Assembly (NCBI GenBank): GCA_965243485.1
Contig: CBDEVP010000001.1
Location: forward strand, 2,418,001-2,482,000
From: UBA7330 sp965243485
Lineage (GTDB): Bacteria > Bacteroidota > Bacteroidia > Cytophagales > Cyclobacteriaceae
DNA: 64,000 nt
Direction: 5' to 3'
Shown here: in pieces, positions 9,752-19,483 of the stretch
Numbering within the stretch: position 1 is the stretch's first letter
Layout of the letters: the number at the start of each line of letters is the position of its first letter
Made by a program: the position numbers and the translations under genes
The notes under the pieces: model-generated
What the model was told of the DNA's origin: nothing
Database searches by the model: none
Seen by the model: only the letters and a program-made list of their open reading frames with translations

Positions 9752-9784
9752 AAAAATTTAAGTTTAATTGTAAAAATTTTAGCT

Positions 9785-9804
9785 ATCCTGTCCATTGACA
9801 GGAT
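9785..9804 (-). promoter_or_regulatory. Hairpin in the susC leader
   Basis: ATCCTGTC (9785-9792) and GACAGGAT (9797-9804) form a perfect 8-bp stem with a 4-nt loop. It lies between the stop of the small ORF (9818) and the susC start (9751). Read on the minus strand it is followed by AGCTAAAATTTTT, so it could act as a weak terminator/attenuator or as an mRNA stability element that separates the small ORF from susC. The structure is seen directly; the role is inferred. Confidence 0.5.
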
Positions 9805-9817
9805 GTGTAACAATTCA

Positions 9818-9934
9818 TTAGTTGGATAGAAACAGAAGAAAAATGACGAGCAGGACCAGCAATGACACAATGATTGATATCCTGATTGAAGAATATTTAG
9901 TACCGGTTGTTTCGTGCTTGTTGTCTGCTTTCAT
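9818..9934 (-). CDS. Predicted 38-residue single-span membrane peptide upstream of susC
   Basis: An ATG at 9934 opens a 38-codon frame ending in TAA at 9818. Its product starts MKADNKHETTGTKYSSIR and continues with about 19 strongly hydrophobic residues (ISIIVSLLVLLVIFLLF) ending SN. The polar lysine-containing N-terminus followed by one helix predicts an N-in membrane peptide. The purine-rich stretch before the ATG (GGAAAAAGAAAAAAAC on the minus strand) is like other Bacteroidota start regions. It sits in the susC leader, same strand, 66 bp upstream of susC. The peptide is too short to recognise by family. It may be a genuine small protein, a regulatory leader peptide, or chance, though the clean hydrophobic helix argues against chance. 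Confidence 0.5.
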   Translation of the reverse strand: MKADNKHETTGTKYSSIRISIIVSLLVLLVIFLLFLSN

Positions 9935-9978
9935 GTTTTTTTCTTTTTCCGGAATTAAAGATGAAAAACATCACGTGT

Positions 9979-10035
9979 GAGGAGGTGTAAGAATCAGTTT
10001 TTGGAGTGGTAGCGATCTTTGAAAAGGTGTAAAAA
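9979..10035. promoter_or_regulatory. Direct repeats GGTGTAARAA, candidate regulator binding sites
   Basis: GGTGTAAGAA (9984-9993) and GGTGTAAAAA (10026-10035), each preceded by GA and three variable bases, recur with a start-to-start distance of 42 bp. That is about four DNA turns. They lie upstream of the small ORF and susC, where the AraC-type domain of the neighbouring hybrid regulator would be expected to bind. AraC-family proteins commonly bind direct repeats in helical phase. The repeats are seen; binding is inferred. Confidence 0.4.
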
Positions 10036-10051
10036 TTCGTACAATCAAGGG

Positions 10052-10153
10052 GGTATTTTCGTCAATAATCAAAATCGCAATTTTGAAATATTTTTTAAAA
10101 ATCTGATAATCAATTAGTTAAGTATTAATATGTAAGTCATAACGAAAATATCC
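10052..10153. promoter_or_regulatory. Inverted GG(A)TATTTTCGT half-sites in the intergenic region between HTCS and susC
   Basis: GGTATTTTCGT at 10052-10062 is mirrored by ACGAAAATATCC at 10142-10153, about 80 bp apart. The stretch between is very AT-rich with no coding potential. This block lies just downstream of the hybrid regulator's stop codon (10235) and upstream of the susC leader. It could be a second operator or the upstream edge of the promoter region. I see no clear TTG/TAnnTTTG promoter in it. Confidence 0.3.
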
Positions 10154-10234
10154 ACCTTGAAGAGCCCCAAAAGTTGAAAATATAACATTTAAAAGGACAT
10201 TTGATAAATAAATCGTAAATAAACAATCTGATTT

Positions 10235-13200
10235 CTACCTTATTTTGCTATTATCTTTTTTATACTGCGAGGGGGTGACTCCATAATACTTCTGAAAGCT
10301 CTTGCTAAAATATTTGGGGTCAGTGAAACCAACTTCCAGGCTGACATGATTGATCGGCAGGTTTGTCTCACTCAGCAACAGGGAGGCTTTCTTCAGTTTG
10401 ATCGTTCTGATAAACTCCACTATTGTAAGACCTGTGAGGGCAATTATTTTTTTATACAATACAGAGTGTGACATCCCGATTTCCCTGGCCAACCGTTCTA
10501 CTTTGAGGTCACTTTCAGCAATGTGATCTTCGATAAACATGATTACTTTTTCCAGAAATTCTTTATCCGGACCGGTAATGGAGATATCCGATGGAGAAAG
10601 ATTGGCTTCTTTCGAAAATCTTTCACGTAATCTCTTTCTGGATTCGATCAGGTTATTTACTCTTAACCGGAGGATCTTCTCATTAAATGGTTTATTGATA
10701 TAATCGTCTGCACCTGTTTCAAGGCCTTCGGAGTGAAATACTTCGGAGGTGCGTGCGGTAAGCAGGACAACCGGAATATGGCTGGTCCTGATATCTGTTT
10801 TTATCTTTTTACAAAACTCAAGGCCGTCAATTTCAGGCATCATGATATCGCTGATGATCAGGTCCGGAATGTATTGCAAAGCTTTATCCAATCCTGTTTT
10901 TCCATTGCTGGCAGTCAGCAGATTATAAGTTTTGTTGAATGTCTCCCTGAGGAAATAGATAATATCCGGATTATCATCCACAATTAGTAGTGTGGAAAGC
11001 TCAGGATCGATCTCACTAGCCAGATCATCATCCACATCTGATTGTTCTGTGGCATCATCGAGGTACGGAGGATTTACCGGGCGATAATGGTCTTTATGTT
11101 CACTTGGTTTAAAATCTTTCAGTATGTCCGATTCAGACAGATGGGCTTTCCCCAATGGGATCCATACATAGAAGGTTGTGCCTTTATTGATCTCGCTTTC
11201 AACCAAAATACGGCCCTGGTGTAGTTCCACGTAGTTTTTAGCGATTTCAAGACCGATCCCGGTCCCGCCAATGGATATATTTTCTACGTTGCTGGCCTGA
11301 AAATATCTTTCAAAAACCCTGTGTAGTTGATCAGGACTGATTCCAATCCCATTGTCATATACCTTAATCAGGAGCACCTCAACAGTTTTTTCATTAAACT
11401 CACCGTGAAATGCTTTGGGTTTGTCCTTTTGTGCAATCAGCTTATTAGCATGCTGGACGTTAGATTTTGTGACCTCGAGTGTAACGGTACCATGCTGTGG
11501 GGTGAACTTAAAAGCATTGGAAAGCAGATTCACAAGTACAATCTCAAGTTTATCCCGGTCATAATACAGATTAATGTCATCTTCAGGTTTTATCAGCTGG
11601 AAGTTGACCTGTTTCAATCCTGCATGCTGTCTAAAGGCGACGTAGATCTCTTTTACAAATTCAATGATATTGCCTTCAGCCGTTTTTAATTTAAGATTTT
11701 CAAGCTCATACTTCCTGAAATTCATCAATTGATTAGTGAGCTTCTGAAGACGTTGTGCCTGCTTTTGAATGATTAAAAGGTTTTTCATAGCCCTGTTGTT
11801 GATACCGTCCTCATGAATCATTCTTTCTATAGGCCCGAGGATCAGAGTTAGTGGTGTGCGCAACTCATGAGAAAGAGTAGTAAAGAATTTGAATTTTTCC
11901 CGGTTAAGTTCATTATCACGCTCATGCCTGTATTTCTCCATTTCAAGCCGGGTCTTCATTTTGGCTCTGTTTACCAGTTCCCTTTGAAACAAATAGAGCA
12001 GTCCGATGAAAAAAAGGATGTAGATGGAGTTAGCCCAGTAGGTACGCCACCAGGGGGGGAGCACAGATATCTTCAGCATCGAATATTCTTCTCCCCATAT
12101 GCCCGGATTTTTGGATGCTTTGACCTTGAAATAATAAGTGCCCTTAGGAATATTAGTATAGGTGGCTACTCTATTGCTGGCCCTGACAAAGATCCAGTCT
12201 TCATCAAAACCTTCCAGCTGGTAAGCGAACTGGATCTCTCCTGCATCAATGACATTCAATGCACTAAACTCCAGCGAGATTACCGATTCATTATATGTTA
12301 GACTGATGGATTCCATAAACCTGATATCTTTATCAAGTATGAAGTGCCGGTTTACCGTATCTCCAATCGACACAGGTGAATGATTGATGATAATGTTGGA
12401 TAAATAGGCCTGATGTACAGACTCTTCCGGCAGTAGACTGTCAGGATAGAAAGAAGTGATCCCACCAAATCCACCAAAGAAGATCTCACCTTCTTCCGAT
12501 TGAAAATACGAATCCCAGACAAATGAATTGGAGAGCAGTCCATCAGATTCATAGAAATTTGAAAACTGTTTTGAAGCCGGATCCAGCTTGCCAATCCCAT
12601 TGTTTGTGCTGATCCAGATATAACCCTTGTCGTCTTCTACAATGGAAAATACCTGATTTGAAGGTGCTCCTTTAGACTCATCGTATTTTTCAAACGTGGC
12701 TTCATTTCCTTCTATGCTCATTTTGATCAGTCCGTCATTATTGGTTGCCAGCCAGAAATTTCGTTTACGATCCATGTGAATATTGATGAGCCGCTTATCA
12801 AGGTTATTTCCATCTTCATCGATCAGTATATCATAAATTTCCAGTTCATCCTGATAATTGTTTCTGGTGAAAAGGGAATCAGAATTGATTTTCAGTCGGG
12901 CGACCCCACTGTTCCAGGTAGCCATCCAAAACACATTGGGTGATTCCTGGATCATTGCCTGTACGTTCAGAGATTTTACTTTAGGTTCCTGAAAAGGAGA
13001 GTCGCCGTATTGCACCATCTTTTCACGGGTCTTATCATATATGTATAACCCGTTGTTGGTGCAGACCCATATCCTTCCAACTATATCCTCGGAAAATTCG
13101 TGGGTTTCAAAATTTTCACGGATCACTGAACCGGTAAAAGTCAAACTATCCGCATTGTAAATATGATCGGCGTAGCTAAATCCATCTTCAAAAGAACCTA

Positions 13201-14476
13201 CCCATAGCCTTTCATCCTTATCGAGAAAAATAGCGGTGATGTAATCTGAAATCAAAGAGTAGGGATCTTCAGGATCAGCTCGAAAAGTGGAGATTTCTTC
13301 AGAGCTCTGACCTGGTAACATCGTGAGTCCGTTGCTGTTGGTGCCTACCCAGAGGTTGCCATTATCATCCTTCATGATGGATCTGGCTATTACCTGCCCA
13401 ATGTTCTCAGATCCTTTGCTGATAGTAGAGATTCGTCTGAATCTGTTCACATCAATATTGATCTTTGTGATACCAGGGGTTTCATAGCTAATAAATATTG
13501 TACCACGCCCATTACCATAAATGCCTCGGATCTTTTCGTCTTTCAGACCCTTTTCATTTTTTTGATCATATTCTAAAATGCTAAATTCTCCGGTTCTCTC
13601 GTTGACCAGGTAGATCTGATTACCGATCCCCATCCAGACGTTTCCTCTCATATCCCTGTAAAGACTAGTGATTGACTGATTGGCCCACTCATAATTTCTT
13701 GTAAGGCCGGATTCATAGATTTCGGCCAGGGAATAAAAAGCCTTATCTGAGATCTTAAAGATATATGCTCCTGAGGTCGTACCGATCCAAATATGATCTT
13801 CGGACCCAAAGATGATTGAGGTAATGGGACTTTGGTTTGAGACCTCCCAGGAATCTATTTCTCTCGTAACAGGGTCATATCTTTTCAATGTTTTATTCCC
13901 GATCCAAAAAACATTAGCTGCTTTGTCATAGATCAGGTTACCATCAAGGTCTTTGTTATGCCGCACTACCTTTTTGGAGATGGGATCAATTTTGTTAAGT
14001 GCGTTATCGGTATTAACCCAAATAAAACCTTCATTGTCCTCTGCAATGATTTGTCTTTCCCTGGGGATCCTGTTGCTGGAGATGGTGGAAGAGTCCGTAC
14101 TTTCATGATAGAAGTGTTCAAATGCCTGGTATCGTTTATCAAATGCATTTATGCCATTGTTATAAGTGCCTACCCAGATTCGACCCTTACTATCTTCAAA
14201 AAGGGCTGTAATGAAATCTTCCGAAATGGATTTATCGTCGCGTGAATTATGGATATAAGATGTAATTCCATACCCGTCATAGTTATACAGTCCTGTTGTA
14301 GTACCCAGCCAGTTGAAGCCATCGGAATCCACCAGTATCACCTCTATTTGTTCATAAATGATCCCCTGTTCAAAATCATTGTCATCATAATTGATGAATG
14401 GCAGTTGTGCTGAGGCCGAAAGTACCAGGAGGAGTGGTGTTAGGGTCAATATAATATTTGAAGTATTTGGGGCCAT
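10235..14476 (-). CDS. Hybrid two-component system sensor/regulator (HTCS)
   Basis: This 1413-residue one-protein phosphorelay has a signal sequence (ending near ASAQ, residue 24) and a periplasmic sensor of repeated two-component propeller blades (DxxGNLWVGTNSNGL type motifs, about residues 30-700). A Y_Y_Y domain (about 725-790) and one transmembrane helix (about 795-815) follow. The cytoplasmic part has a HisKA domain with phospho-acceptor His870 (LSHELRTPLTL), an HATPase domain (DNGIGI, GGTGIGLEIAK), a receiver domain with phospho-acceptor Asp1210 (IISDIMMPEIDG), and a C-terminal AraC-type DNA-binding domain (VGFTDPKYFSKSFQKYYGVTPSQY). All catalytic residues look intact. HTCS proteins sense oligosaccharides and activate adjacent susCD operons, so control of 5226-9751 is the natural inference. 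Transcription is co-directional with susCD, with a 483-bp intergenic region between. Confidence 0.95.
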   Translation of the reverse strand: MAPNTSNIILTLTPLLLVLSASAQLPFINYDDNDFEQGIIYEQIEVILVDSDGFNWLGTTTGLYNYDGYGITSYIHNSRDDKSISEDFITALFEDSKGRIWVGTYNNGINAFDKRYQAFEHFYHESTDSSTISSNRIPRERQIIAEDNEGFIWVNTDNALNKIDPISKKVVRHNKDLDGNLIYDKAANVFWIGNKTLKRYDPVTREIDSWEVSNQSPITSIIFGSEDHIWIGTTSGAYIFKISDKAFYSLAEIYESGLTRNYEWANQSITSLYRDMRGNVWMGIGNQIYLVNERTGEFSILEYDQKNEKGLKDEKIRGIYGNGRGTIFISYETPGITKINIDVNRFRRISTISKGSENIGQVIARSIMKDDNGNLWVGTNSNGLTMLPGQSSEEISTFRADPEDPYSLISDYITAIFLDKDERLWVGSFEDGFSYADHIYNADSLTFTGSVIRENFETHEFSEDIVGRIWVCTNNGLYIYDKTREKMVQYGDSPFQEPKVKSLNVQAMIQESPNVFWMATWNSGVARLKINSDSLFTRNNYQDELEIYDILIDEDGNNLDKRLINIHMDRKRNFWLATNNDGLIKMSIEGNEATFEKYDESKGAPSNQVFSIVEDDKGYIWISTNNGIGKLDPASKQFSNFYESDGLLSNSFVWDSYFQSEEGEIFFGGFGGITSFYPDSLLPEESVHQAYLSNIIINHSPVSIGDTVNRHFILDKDIRFMESISLTYNESVISLEFSALNVIDAGEIQFAYQLEGFDEDWIFVRASNRVATYTNIPKGTYYFKVKASKNPGIWGEEYSMLKISVLPPWWRTYWANSIYILFFIGLLYLFQRELVNRAKMKTRLEMEKYRHERDNELNREKFKFFTTLSHELRTPLTLILGPIERMIHEDGINNRAMKNLLIIQKQAQRLQKLTNQLMNFRKYELENLKLKTAEGNIIEFVKEIYVAFRQHAGLKQVNFQLIKPEDDINLYYDRDKLEIVLVNLLSNAFKFTPQHGTVTLEVTKSNVQHANKLIAQKDKPKAFHGEFNEKTVEVLLIKVYDNGIGISPDQLHRVFERYFQASNVENISIGGTGIGLEIAKNYVELHQGRILVESEINKGTTFYVWIPLGKAHLSESDILKDFKPSEHKDHYRPVNPPYLDDATEQSDVDDDLASEIDPELSTLLIVDDNPDIIYFLRETFNKTYNLLTASNGKTGLDKALQYIPDLIISDIMMPEIDGLEFCKKIKTDIRTSHIPVVLLTARTSEVFHSEGLETGADDYINKPFNEKILRLRVNNLIESRKRLRERFSKEANLSPSDISITGPDKEFLEKVIMFIEDHIAESDLKVERLAREIGMSHSVLYKKIIALTGLTIVEFIRTIKLKKASLLLSETNLPINHVSLEVGFTDPKYFSKSFQKYYGVTPSQYKKDNSKIR

Positions 14477-14757
14477 ATACTCTCTGTTAATATAACAAAA
14501 TCCTTGTACACAATAGTCCTATGAGCAGGTCAGAATCGTGATCAAAGGTCATTGCATCAAGGGATTAAGTATTTATTTGAATAGTCATTTGACTACTAAG
14601 ATCATTATCCTCGTGTCAGTATAAAGCATAGCTTCAAGTGGAAAAGGCCAAAGAATTAAAAATTATCGGATGAGATGATTTACCTATCTTAGCTATTCAA
14701 TTGTGCAGGCTTTTTTTGCTGAATCAAAACCTTTATTGATTTCAAAAACTTTTGAAT
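14477..14757. other. Divergent intergenic region, no gene seen
   Basis: This 281-bp AT-rich spacer lies between the divergent regulator and oxidoreductase genes and must hold both promoters. TATCTTAG near 14686 resembles the TAnnTTTG -7 element of Bacteroidota promoters reading toward the plus-strand gene. I see no convincing -33 element, repeat or small ORF. Confidence 0.4.
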
Positions 14758-16143
14758 ATGACCAACAATAGATCCCGAAGAAAATTTATCAGACATGGTG
14801 CCGTTGCAGCGGCAGGCATGATTTCGATCCCTACCATCATCCCCGCTTCGGCCATGGGTCGGAACGGTTTTGTGCCTCCATCCGACAGGGTCACCATGGG
14901 CATCATCGGAGCGGGAAATCAGGCTGGAAACGATGTGGGCAATTTTCTCAGGGATGAGCGGGTTCAGATCACAACCATCTGCGACGTCAACAGGAAGAGC
15001 GATGGCTACTGGGATGGTAAAGTGGCCGGCCGTGAGTTTATCATGGAGATGGTAGATAAGACCTATACGGAAAAAACCGGAAAGACCTACAAATCAACCA
15101 AAGGTGTCACTGATTTTCGTGAAGTCATCGAAGACAAAAAGATTGATGCGGTAGAGATCGTGACTCCCGATCACTGGCACGCTATCCCCTCATTGATGGC
15201 GGCAGCAGCCAAAAAAGATATTTATTGTCAGAAGCCCCTGGCACTCACGGTGGAGGAAGGACGGGCAATCAGCAACGCCGCCAGGCATCATGGCATTGTC
15301 TTCCAGGTCGGCAGCCAGCAGCGGTCCAATCCGTACTTCCGCGGAGCAGTAGAAAAAGTAAGAAGCGGTGAACTGGGGAAATTGAAAAGGGTGGTGTGCG
15401 GTTTACCTGGCGGGACTCCTGATTTTGGCAAGACCGGTGATCAGACAACGACCATTCCCGTTCCAGGGGATTTCGATTACAATATGTGGCTGGGTCCGGC
15501 ACCCGAAGCACCCTATTGTCCTGCCCGGACACATGTGAATTTCCGATGGAACCTTGATTACTCCGGTGGCCAGGTCACTGACTGGGGAGGGCACCATCCT
15601 GACATTGCACAATGGGGGATTGACAGGGAGGAGTCGGGGCCCATCAGGATACAGAATGCAAGGGCCACCTGGTCCGATCACCCGGTATGGAATACGGCCA
15701 CCGAATTTTACTTCGAAGCCATTTACGACAATGATGTGACATTGGTGATCGGAAATGCCGGTAAGGATACAGGTATAGACTTTGGAGTGACATTTTATTG
15801 CGAGGACGGATGGATCAGGGCCAACAGGCACGCCCATGATGCCAATCCGGAATCGCTGCTCAGGATGAAACTTGACGACAAGTACAAACTGTACACCAGC
15901 GATGACCACTACAGGAATTTTATTGATTGCGTGATCTCCCGGGAGCGAACGGCTGCGCCGGCAGAGTTTGGCCACCGCTCCATAACCATTGCTCATTTAG
16001 GTAATATCGCCATGATGCTGGGCCAGGATCTGGACTGGGATCCGGTGAATGAGAAAGTAACCAATAATTTTGCCGCCAATCATCTGCTTTATCGCAAGAT
16101 GCGGGAGCCGTGGGACAAGGTGTTCAGGGAATACGCGGTGTGA
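14758..16143 (+). CDS. Tat-exported Gfo/Idh/MocA family oxidoreductase
   Basis: The 461-residue NAD(P)-dependent oxidoreductase starts at the ATG at 14758, giving MTNNRSRRKFIRHGA, a twin-arginine signal. A TTG two codons upstream is in frame but unnecessary. The Rossmann motif GIIGAGNQAGND spans about residues 48-59. The catalytic-lysine motif reads CQKPLAL instead of the usual EKP. The C-terminal Gfo domain has TDWGGHHPDIAQWG. The enzyme should fold with its cofactor in the cytoplasm and act in the periplasm on a sugar or cyclitol. It is divergent from the HTCS gene, so it may belong to the same regulon. Two further paralogous-superfamily genes occur at 35.6 and 37.8 kb. Confidence 0.92.
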   Translation: MTNNRSRRKFIRHGAVAAAGMISIPTIIPASAMGRNGFVPPSDRVTMGIIGAGNQAGNDVGNFLRDERVQITTICDVNRKSDGYWDGKVAGREFIMEMVDKTYTEKTGKTYKSTKGVTDFREVIEDKKIDAVEIVTPDHWHAIPSLMAAAAKKDIYCQKPLALTVEEGRAISNAARHHGIVFQVGSQQRSNPYFRGAVEKVRSGELGKLKRVVCGLPGGTPDFGKTGDQTTTIPVPGDFDYNMWLGPAPEAPYCPARTHVNFRWNLDYSGGQVTDWGGHHPDIAQWGIDREESGPIRIQNARATWSDHPVWNTATEFYFEAIYDNDVTLVIGNAGKDTGIDFGVTFYCEDGWIRANRHAHDANPESLLRMKLDDKYKLYTSDDHYRNFIDCVISRERTAAPAEFGHRSITIAHLGNIAMMLGQDLDWDPVNEKVTNNFAANHLLYRKMREPWDKVFREYAV

Positions 16144-16245
16144 TCACTAACGCCGGATCTGTTTTTTTTAGCCTGTCAAATGCCCGGTTTATTTGACGAG
16201 CACTTAGAAATCGAATATGTCACAATGAATTGAATTCCATCAGAT

Positions 16246-19200
16246 ATGAGAACGTATTTCACCTCATTGATATTAGGCCTGATTGCCTGCCAGTTAAATG
16301 CTCAGGTTGATGCAAGCATGTTCCGGTATCCGGATGTTTCAGCCACCCATATCACCTTTGTGTATGCCGGGGATATCTGGCTGGTGGATAAAGACGGAGG
16401 CATCGCCAACAAGCTCAGTTCTCCTCCGGGTGAGGAGCAGTTTCCTAAATTTTCACCTGATGGACAGCATATTGCCTTCACAGCAAATTATGATGGAAAC
16501 TGGGAGGTATATGTTATTCCTGTAACCGGTGGGTTGCCAAAGCGACTGACTTTTCATGGGAACAGCGAACAGGTATTGGAATGGTCGCCTGACGGCTCCA
16601 AAATCCTCTTTGCCTCCTCGCGGGAGAGCGGGAGACAACGATTTGATCAGTTATTTGAGATCAGCACAAATGGTGGGATGGCAAAAAAGCTTACACCTCC
16701 TTACGGCACGTTGGCGAGCTATTCTCCGGACGGCTCCAAGCTTGCTTTCAACTTCAAGTCGCGGATCGAACGGACCTGGAAGCGCTATAAAGGGGGCTGG
16801 GCGCCTGACATCTACACTTATGACCTCACCACGAACACTTCTGTAAACATCACGGATAATCCTTCAAGTGATGAGTACCCCATGTGGATCGGTGATAAGA
16901 TCTTCTATGTTTCAGACAATGGGCCAAATTCAAGATACAACCTTTGGGCCTATGACCTCCAAAATTCACAAAATAACCAACTCACGAATTTTGAAGACTG
17001 GGACATTCATTTTGCCTCTGCAGGGCCGGAAGACATTGTTTTCGAAGCGGAGGGCAAACTATACTTATATGATCTAGAGACTGCTTTGCCAACAGTTGTT
17101 TCAGTAGAGTTGCTTACCGATCGATTCTCACTCAACAATAAACGAATAGAACTCTCAGCGGAGTGGTTTGACATTTCCCCGGAGGGAAACAGGTTGATCA
17201 TTTCATCCCGTGGGGAGGTGTTTTCCGTTCCTGTCAAGGAAGGAGTCACCTTAAATCTTACGCAATCAGACAGTGCTGCAGACCGGACTCCCTCGTGGTC
17301 ACCTGATGGCAAAAAAATTGCCTGGTGGAGTGATGTCAGTGGAGAATACCAGTTGACCATCTATGATACAAAAACTGGTAGATCGGAATCCTTGACCAGC
17401 TTTCAATCAGGGTTCAGATACCAGTTGTTTTGGTCTCCGGACAGTAAAAAGCTCGCATTTATCGATCAAACCATGACCATGTTTTACTTTGACATTCCCA
17501 CTAAACAAGTGGTCAGGGTTGATCAGGACATGTACCTTTTTCATGGTGGATTGTCGAATCATACATTCAGCTGGTCTTCCGACAGCCGGTGGCTTGCCTA
17601 CACCAGACAAAGTAGGAACAGGAACGGATCTGTTTTCATTTTTGATACGCAGACGAACACAGGCAGACAGGTTACCAGCGAATATTACAATGAAAGTAAC
17701 CCCACGTTCGATCCGGACAATAAGTATTTGTTTTTCCTGACCAATCGCCACTTTGATCCGGTCTATTCCGACTTTGACAACACCTTTATCTATCCTAACA
17801 GTACCATGATTGCTGCTGTGCCCCTAACACGCGAAGGTCCCAGCCCCGTCAGTCCCAAAAATGATACTGTAAGTGTCTATGAGGACGAACCTGAAGAAGA
17901 GCAAAAGAAAGGGAAGAAAAAGGATAAAGATGAGGAAGAGAAGGCTGATGCAGAGGTAAAGATTGATTTTGCCGGATTTGAATCCAGGATGGTGCTGCTG
18001 CCGGTACCGGCAGGAAATTATCGGGCTTTGGAAGGAGTATCAGGAAAAGTGGTGTTCCATGAAGTCCCGCGGGCGGGGGTTGAAGGTGATCACCCTGTTA
18101 AGTACTACGACCTGGAAGAGCGTGAAGTAAAAACCATCATTGGAAATGCTGACGGGATCGAAATATCGGCTGATGGCAAAAAGCTGGCAGCCATGAATGA
18201 AGGAAAATTACATGTGGTGGATATCGAAGCGGATCAGGAACCGGAAGAGTCTGTTGATCTGAGTGGGCTGGTCACTTATGTCAATCCGCGAAATGAATGG
18301 AAACAGATTTTTTGGGAAGCCTGGAGACTAGAGCGGGATTATTTTTATGATGCCGGCATGCATGGAGTGGACTGGAATGCCGTTGGCGATAAATATGCAT
18401 CGCTTTTGGACCAGTGTGTTACACGGTGGGATGTAAATTATGTCATTGGTGAAATGATCGGCGAACTCAATGCTTCCCACACCTACAGAGGGGGCGGTGA
18501 CACGGAGGAGGCTAAAAATGTAAATATCGGTTACCTGGGCGTGGACTGGGAAGTGACCAATGGATACTACAGGATCAAAAATATTGTTGAGGGAGCAAAA
18601 TGGGATGTGGATGCAAGGTCACCTTTGAATGAGCCAGGAGCAGGAGTGAACGTTGGGGATTATGTGCTGGCTGTCAATGGAATTCCTCTTTCTATATCTC
18701 AGGAACCCTACGCGGCTTTTCAGGGTCTGGCTGACAAGACCGTAGAACTAACGATTAACAGCACTCCGTCCTTTAAGGGAAGCAAAAAGGTGTTGGTAAA
18801 AACCCTGGCCAGTGAAAGCAGGTTGCGCCATCTCAACTGGATTGAAACAAACCGGATGATCGTAGAGAAGGCTACTGAGGGACGAGTTGGATATATCTAT
18901 GTAAGGAGTACCGGAGTAGATGGCCAAAATGAGCTGATCCGGCAATTTTTGGCTCAGTACCATAAAGATGCCCTGATCATTGACGAAAGATTTAACAGTG
19001 GGGGACAAATCCCCGATAGATTTATTGAATTGCTGAACCGTAAGCCACTGGCCTTTTGGGATGTACGCGACGGTGCCACCTGGCAGTGGCCACCGGTTGC
19101 TAATTTTGGTCCGAAAGCCATGCTGATCAACGGATGGAGCGGTTCAGGAGGTGATGCGTTCCCCGATTATTTTAAAAAGGCTGAATTAGGGCCTCTGATC

Positions 19201-19476
19201 GGCACACGAACCTGGGGAGGCCTGATCGGGATCACGGGAGTCCCTTCCCTGATCGATGGAGGGCGATTGACGGTCCCCACTTTCAGGATGTACAATCCGG
19301 AAGGTGACTGGTTTCAGGAAGGTTATGGAGTGCCCCCGGATATTGAAGTGAAAGAAAACCCCGGAGAGCTGGCCAAAGGGAATGATGAGCAACTTATGCG
19401 AGCCATCGAATGGATCAATGATGCTCTTAAAGATTATCAGGGTCTTCCCGAGCCTCCCCCCGCAGAAAAACGATAA
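16246..19476 (+). CDS. Tricorn-like secreted S41 protease with beta-propeller domains
   Basis: The 1076-residue protein has a Sec signal (MRTYFTSLILGLIACQLNAQ). Two propeller regions of TolB/PD40-like repeats follow (about residues 30-290 and 310-540, with SPDGKKIAWWSD-type blades). A charged low-complexity linker rich in E and K spans about 545-572. The C-terminal half has a tricorn C1 domain, a PDZ domain (about 765-850, NIGYLGVDWEV onward) and an S41 peptidase domain with NGWSGSGGDAFPDYF, nucleophile probably Ser967. Tricorn-like proteases degrade peptides released by other peptidases. Here the signal places it in the periplasm or outside, as is common in Bacteroidota homologs. It converges with xerD, the two stops being 7 bp apart. 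Confidence 0.93.
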   Translation: MRTYFTSLILGLIACQLNAQVDASMFRYPDVSATHITFVYAGDIWLVDKDGGIANKLSSPPGEEQFPKFSPDGQHIAFTANYDGNWEVYVIPVTGGLPKRLTFHGNSEQVLEWSPDGSKILFASSRESGRQRFDQLFEISTNGGMAKKLTPPYGTLASYSPDGSKLAFNFKSRIERTWKRYKGGWAPDIYTYDLTTNTSVNITDNPSSDEYPMWIGDKIFYVSDNGPNSRYNLWAYDLQNSQNNQLTNFEDWDIHFASAGPEDIVFEAEGKLYLYDLETALPTVVSVELLTDRFSLNNKRIELSAEWFDISPEGNRLIISSRGEVFSVPVKEGVTLNLTQSDSAADRTPSWSPDGKKIAWWSDVSGEYQLTIYDTKTGRSESLTSFQSGFRYQLFWSPDSKKLAFIDQTMTMFYFDIPTKQVVRVDQDMYLFHGGLSNHTFSWSSDSRWLAYTRQSRNRNGSVFIFDTQTNTGRQVTSEYYNESNPTFDPDNKYLFFLTNRHFDPVYSDFDNTFIYPNSTMIAAVPLTREGPSPVSPKNDTVSVYEDEPEEEQKKGKKKDKDEEEKADAEVKIDFAGFESRMVLLPVPAGNYRALEGVSGKVVFHEVPRAGVEGDHPVKYYDLEEREVKTIIGNADGIEISADGKKLAAMNEGKLHVVDIEADQEPEESVDLSGLVTYVNPRNEWKQIFWEAWRLERDYFYDAGMHGVDWNAVGDKYASLLDQCVTRWDVNYVIGEMIGELNASHTYRGGGDTEEAKNVNIGYLGVDWEVTNGYYRIKNIVEGAKWDVDARSPLNEPGAGVNVGDYVLAVNGIPLSISQEPYAAFQGLADKTVELTINSTPSFKGSKKVLVKTLASESRLRHLNWIETNRMIVEKATEGRVGYIYVRSTGVDGQNELIRQFLAQYHKDALIIDERFNSGGQIPDRFIELLNRKPLAFWDVRDGATWQWPPVANFGPKAMLINGWSGSGGDAFPDYFKKAELGPLIGTRTWGGLIGITGVPSLIDGGRLTVPTFRMYNPEGDWFQEGYGVPPDIEVKENPGELAKGNDEQLMRAIEWINDALKDYQGLPEPPPAEKR

Positions 19477-19483
19477 TTGAAGA

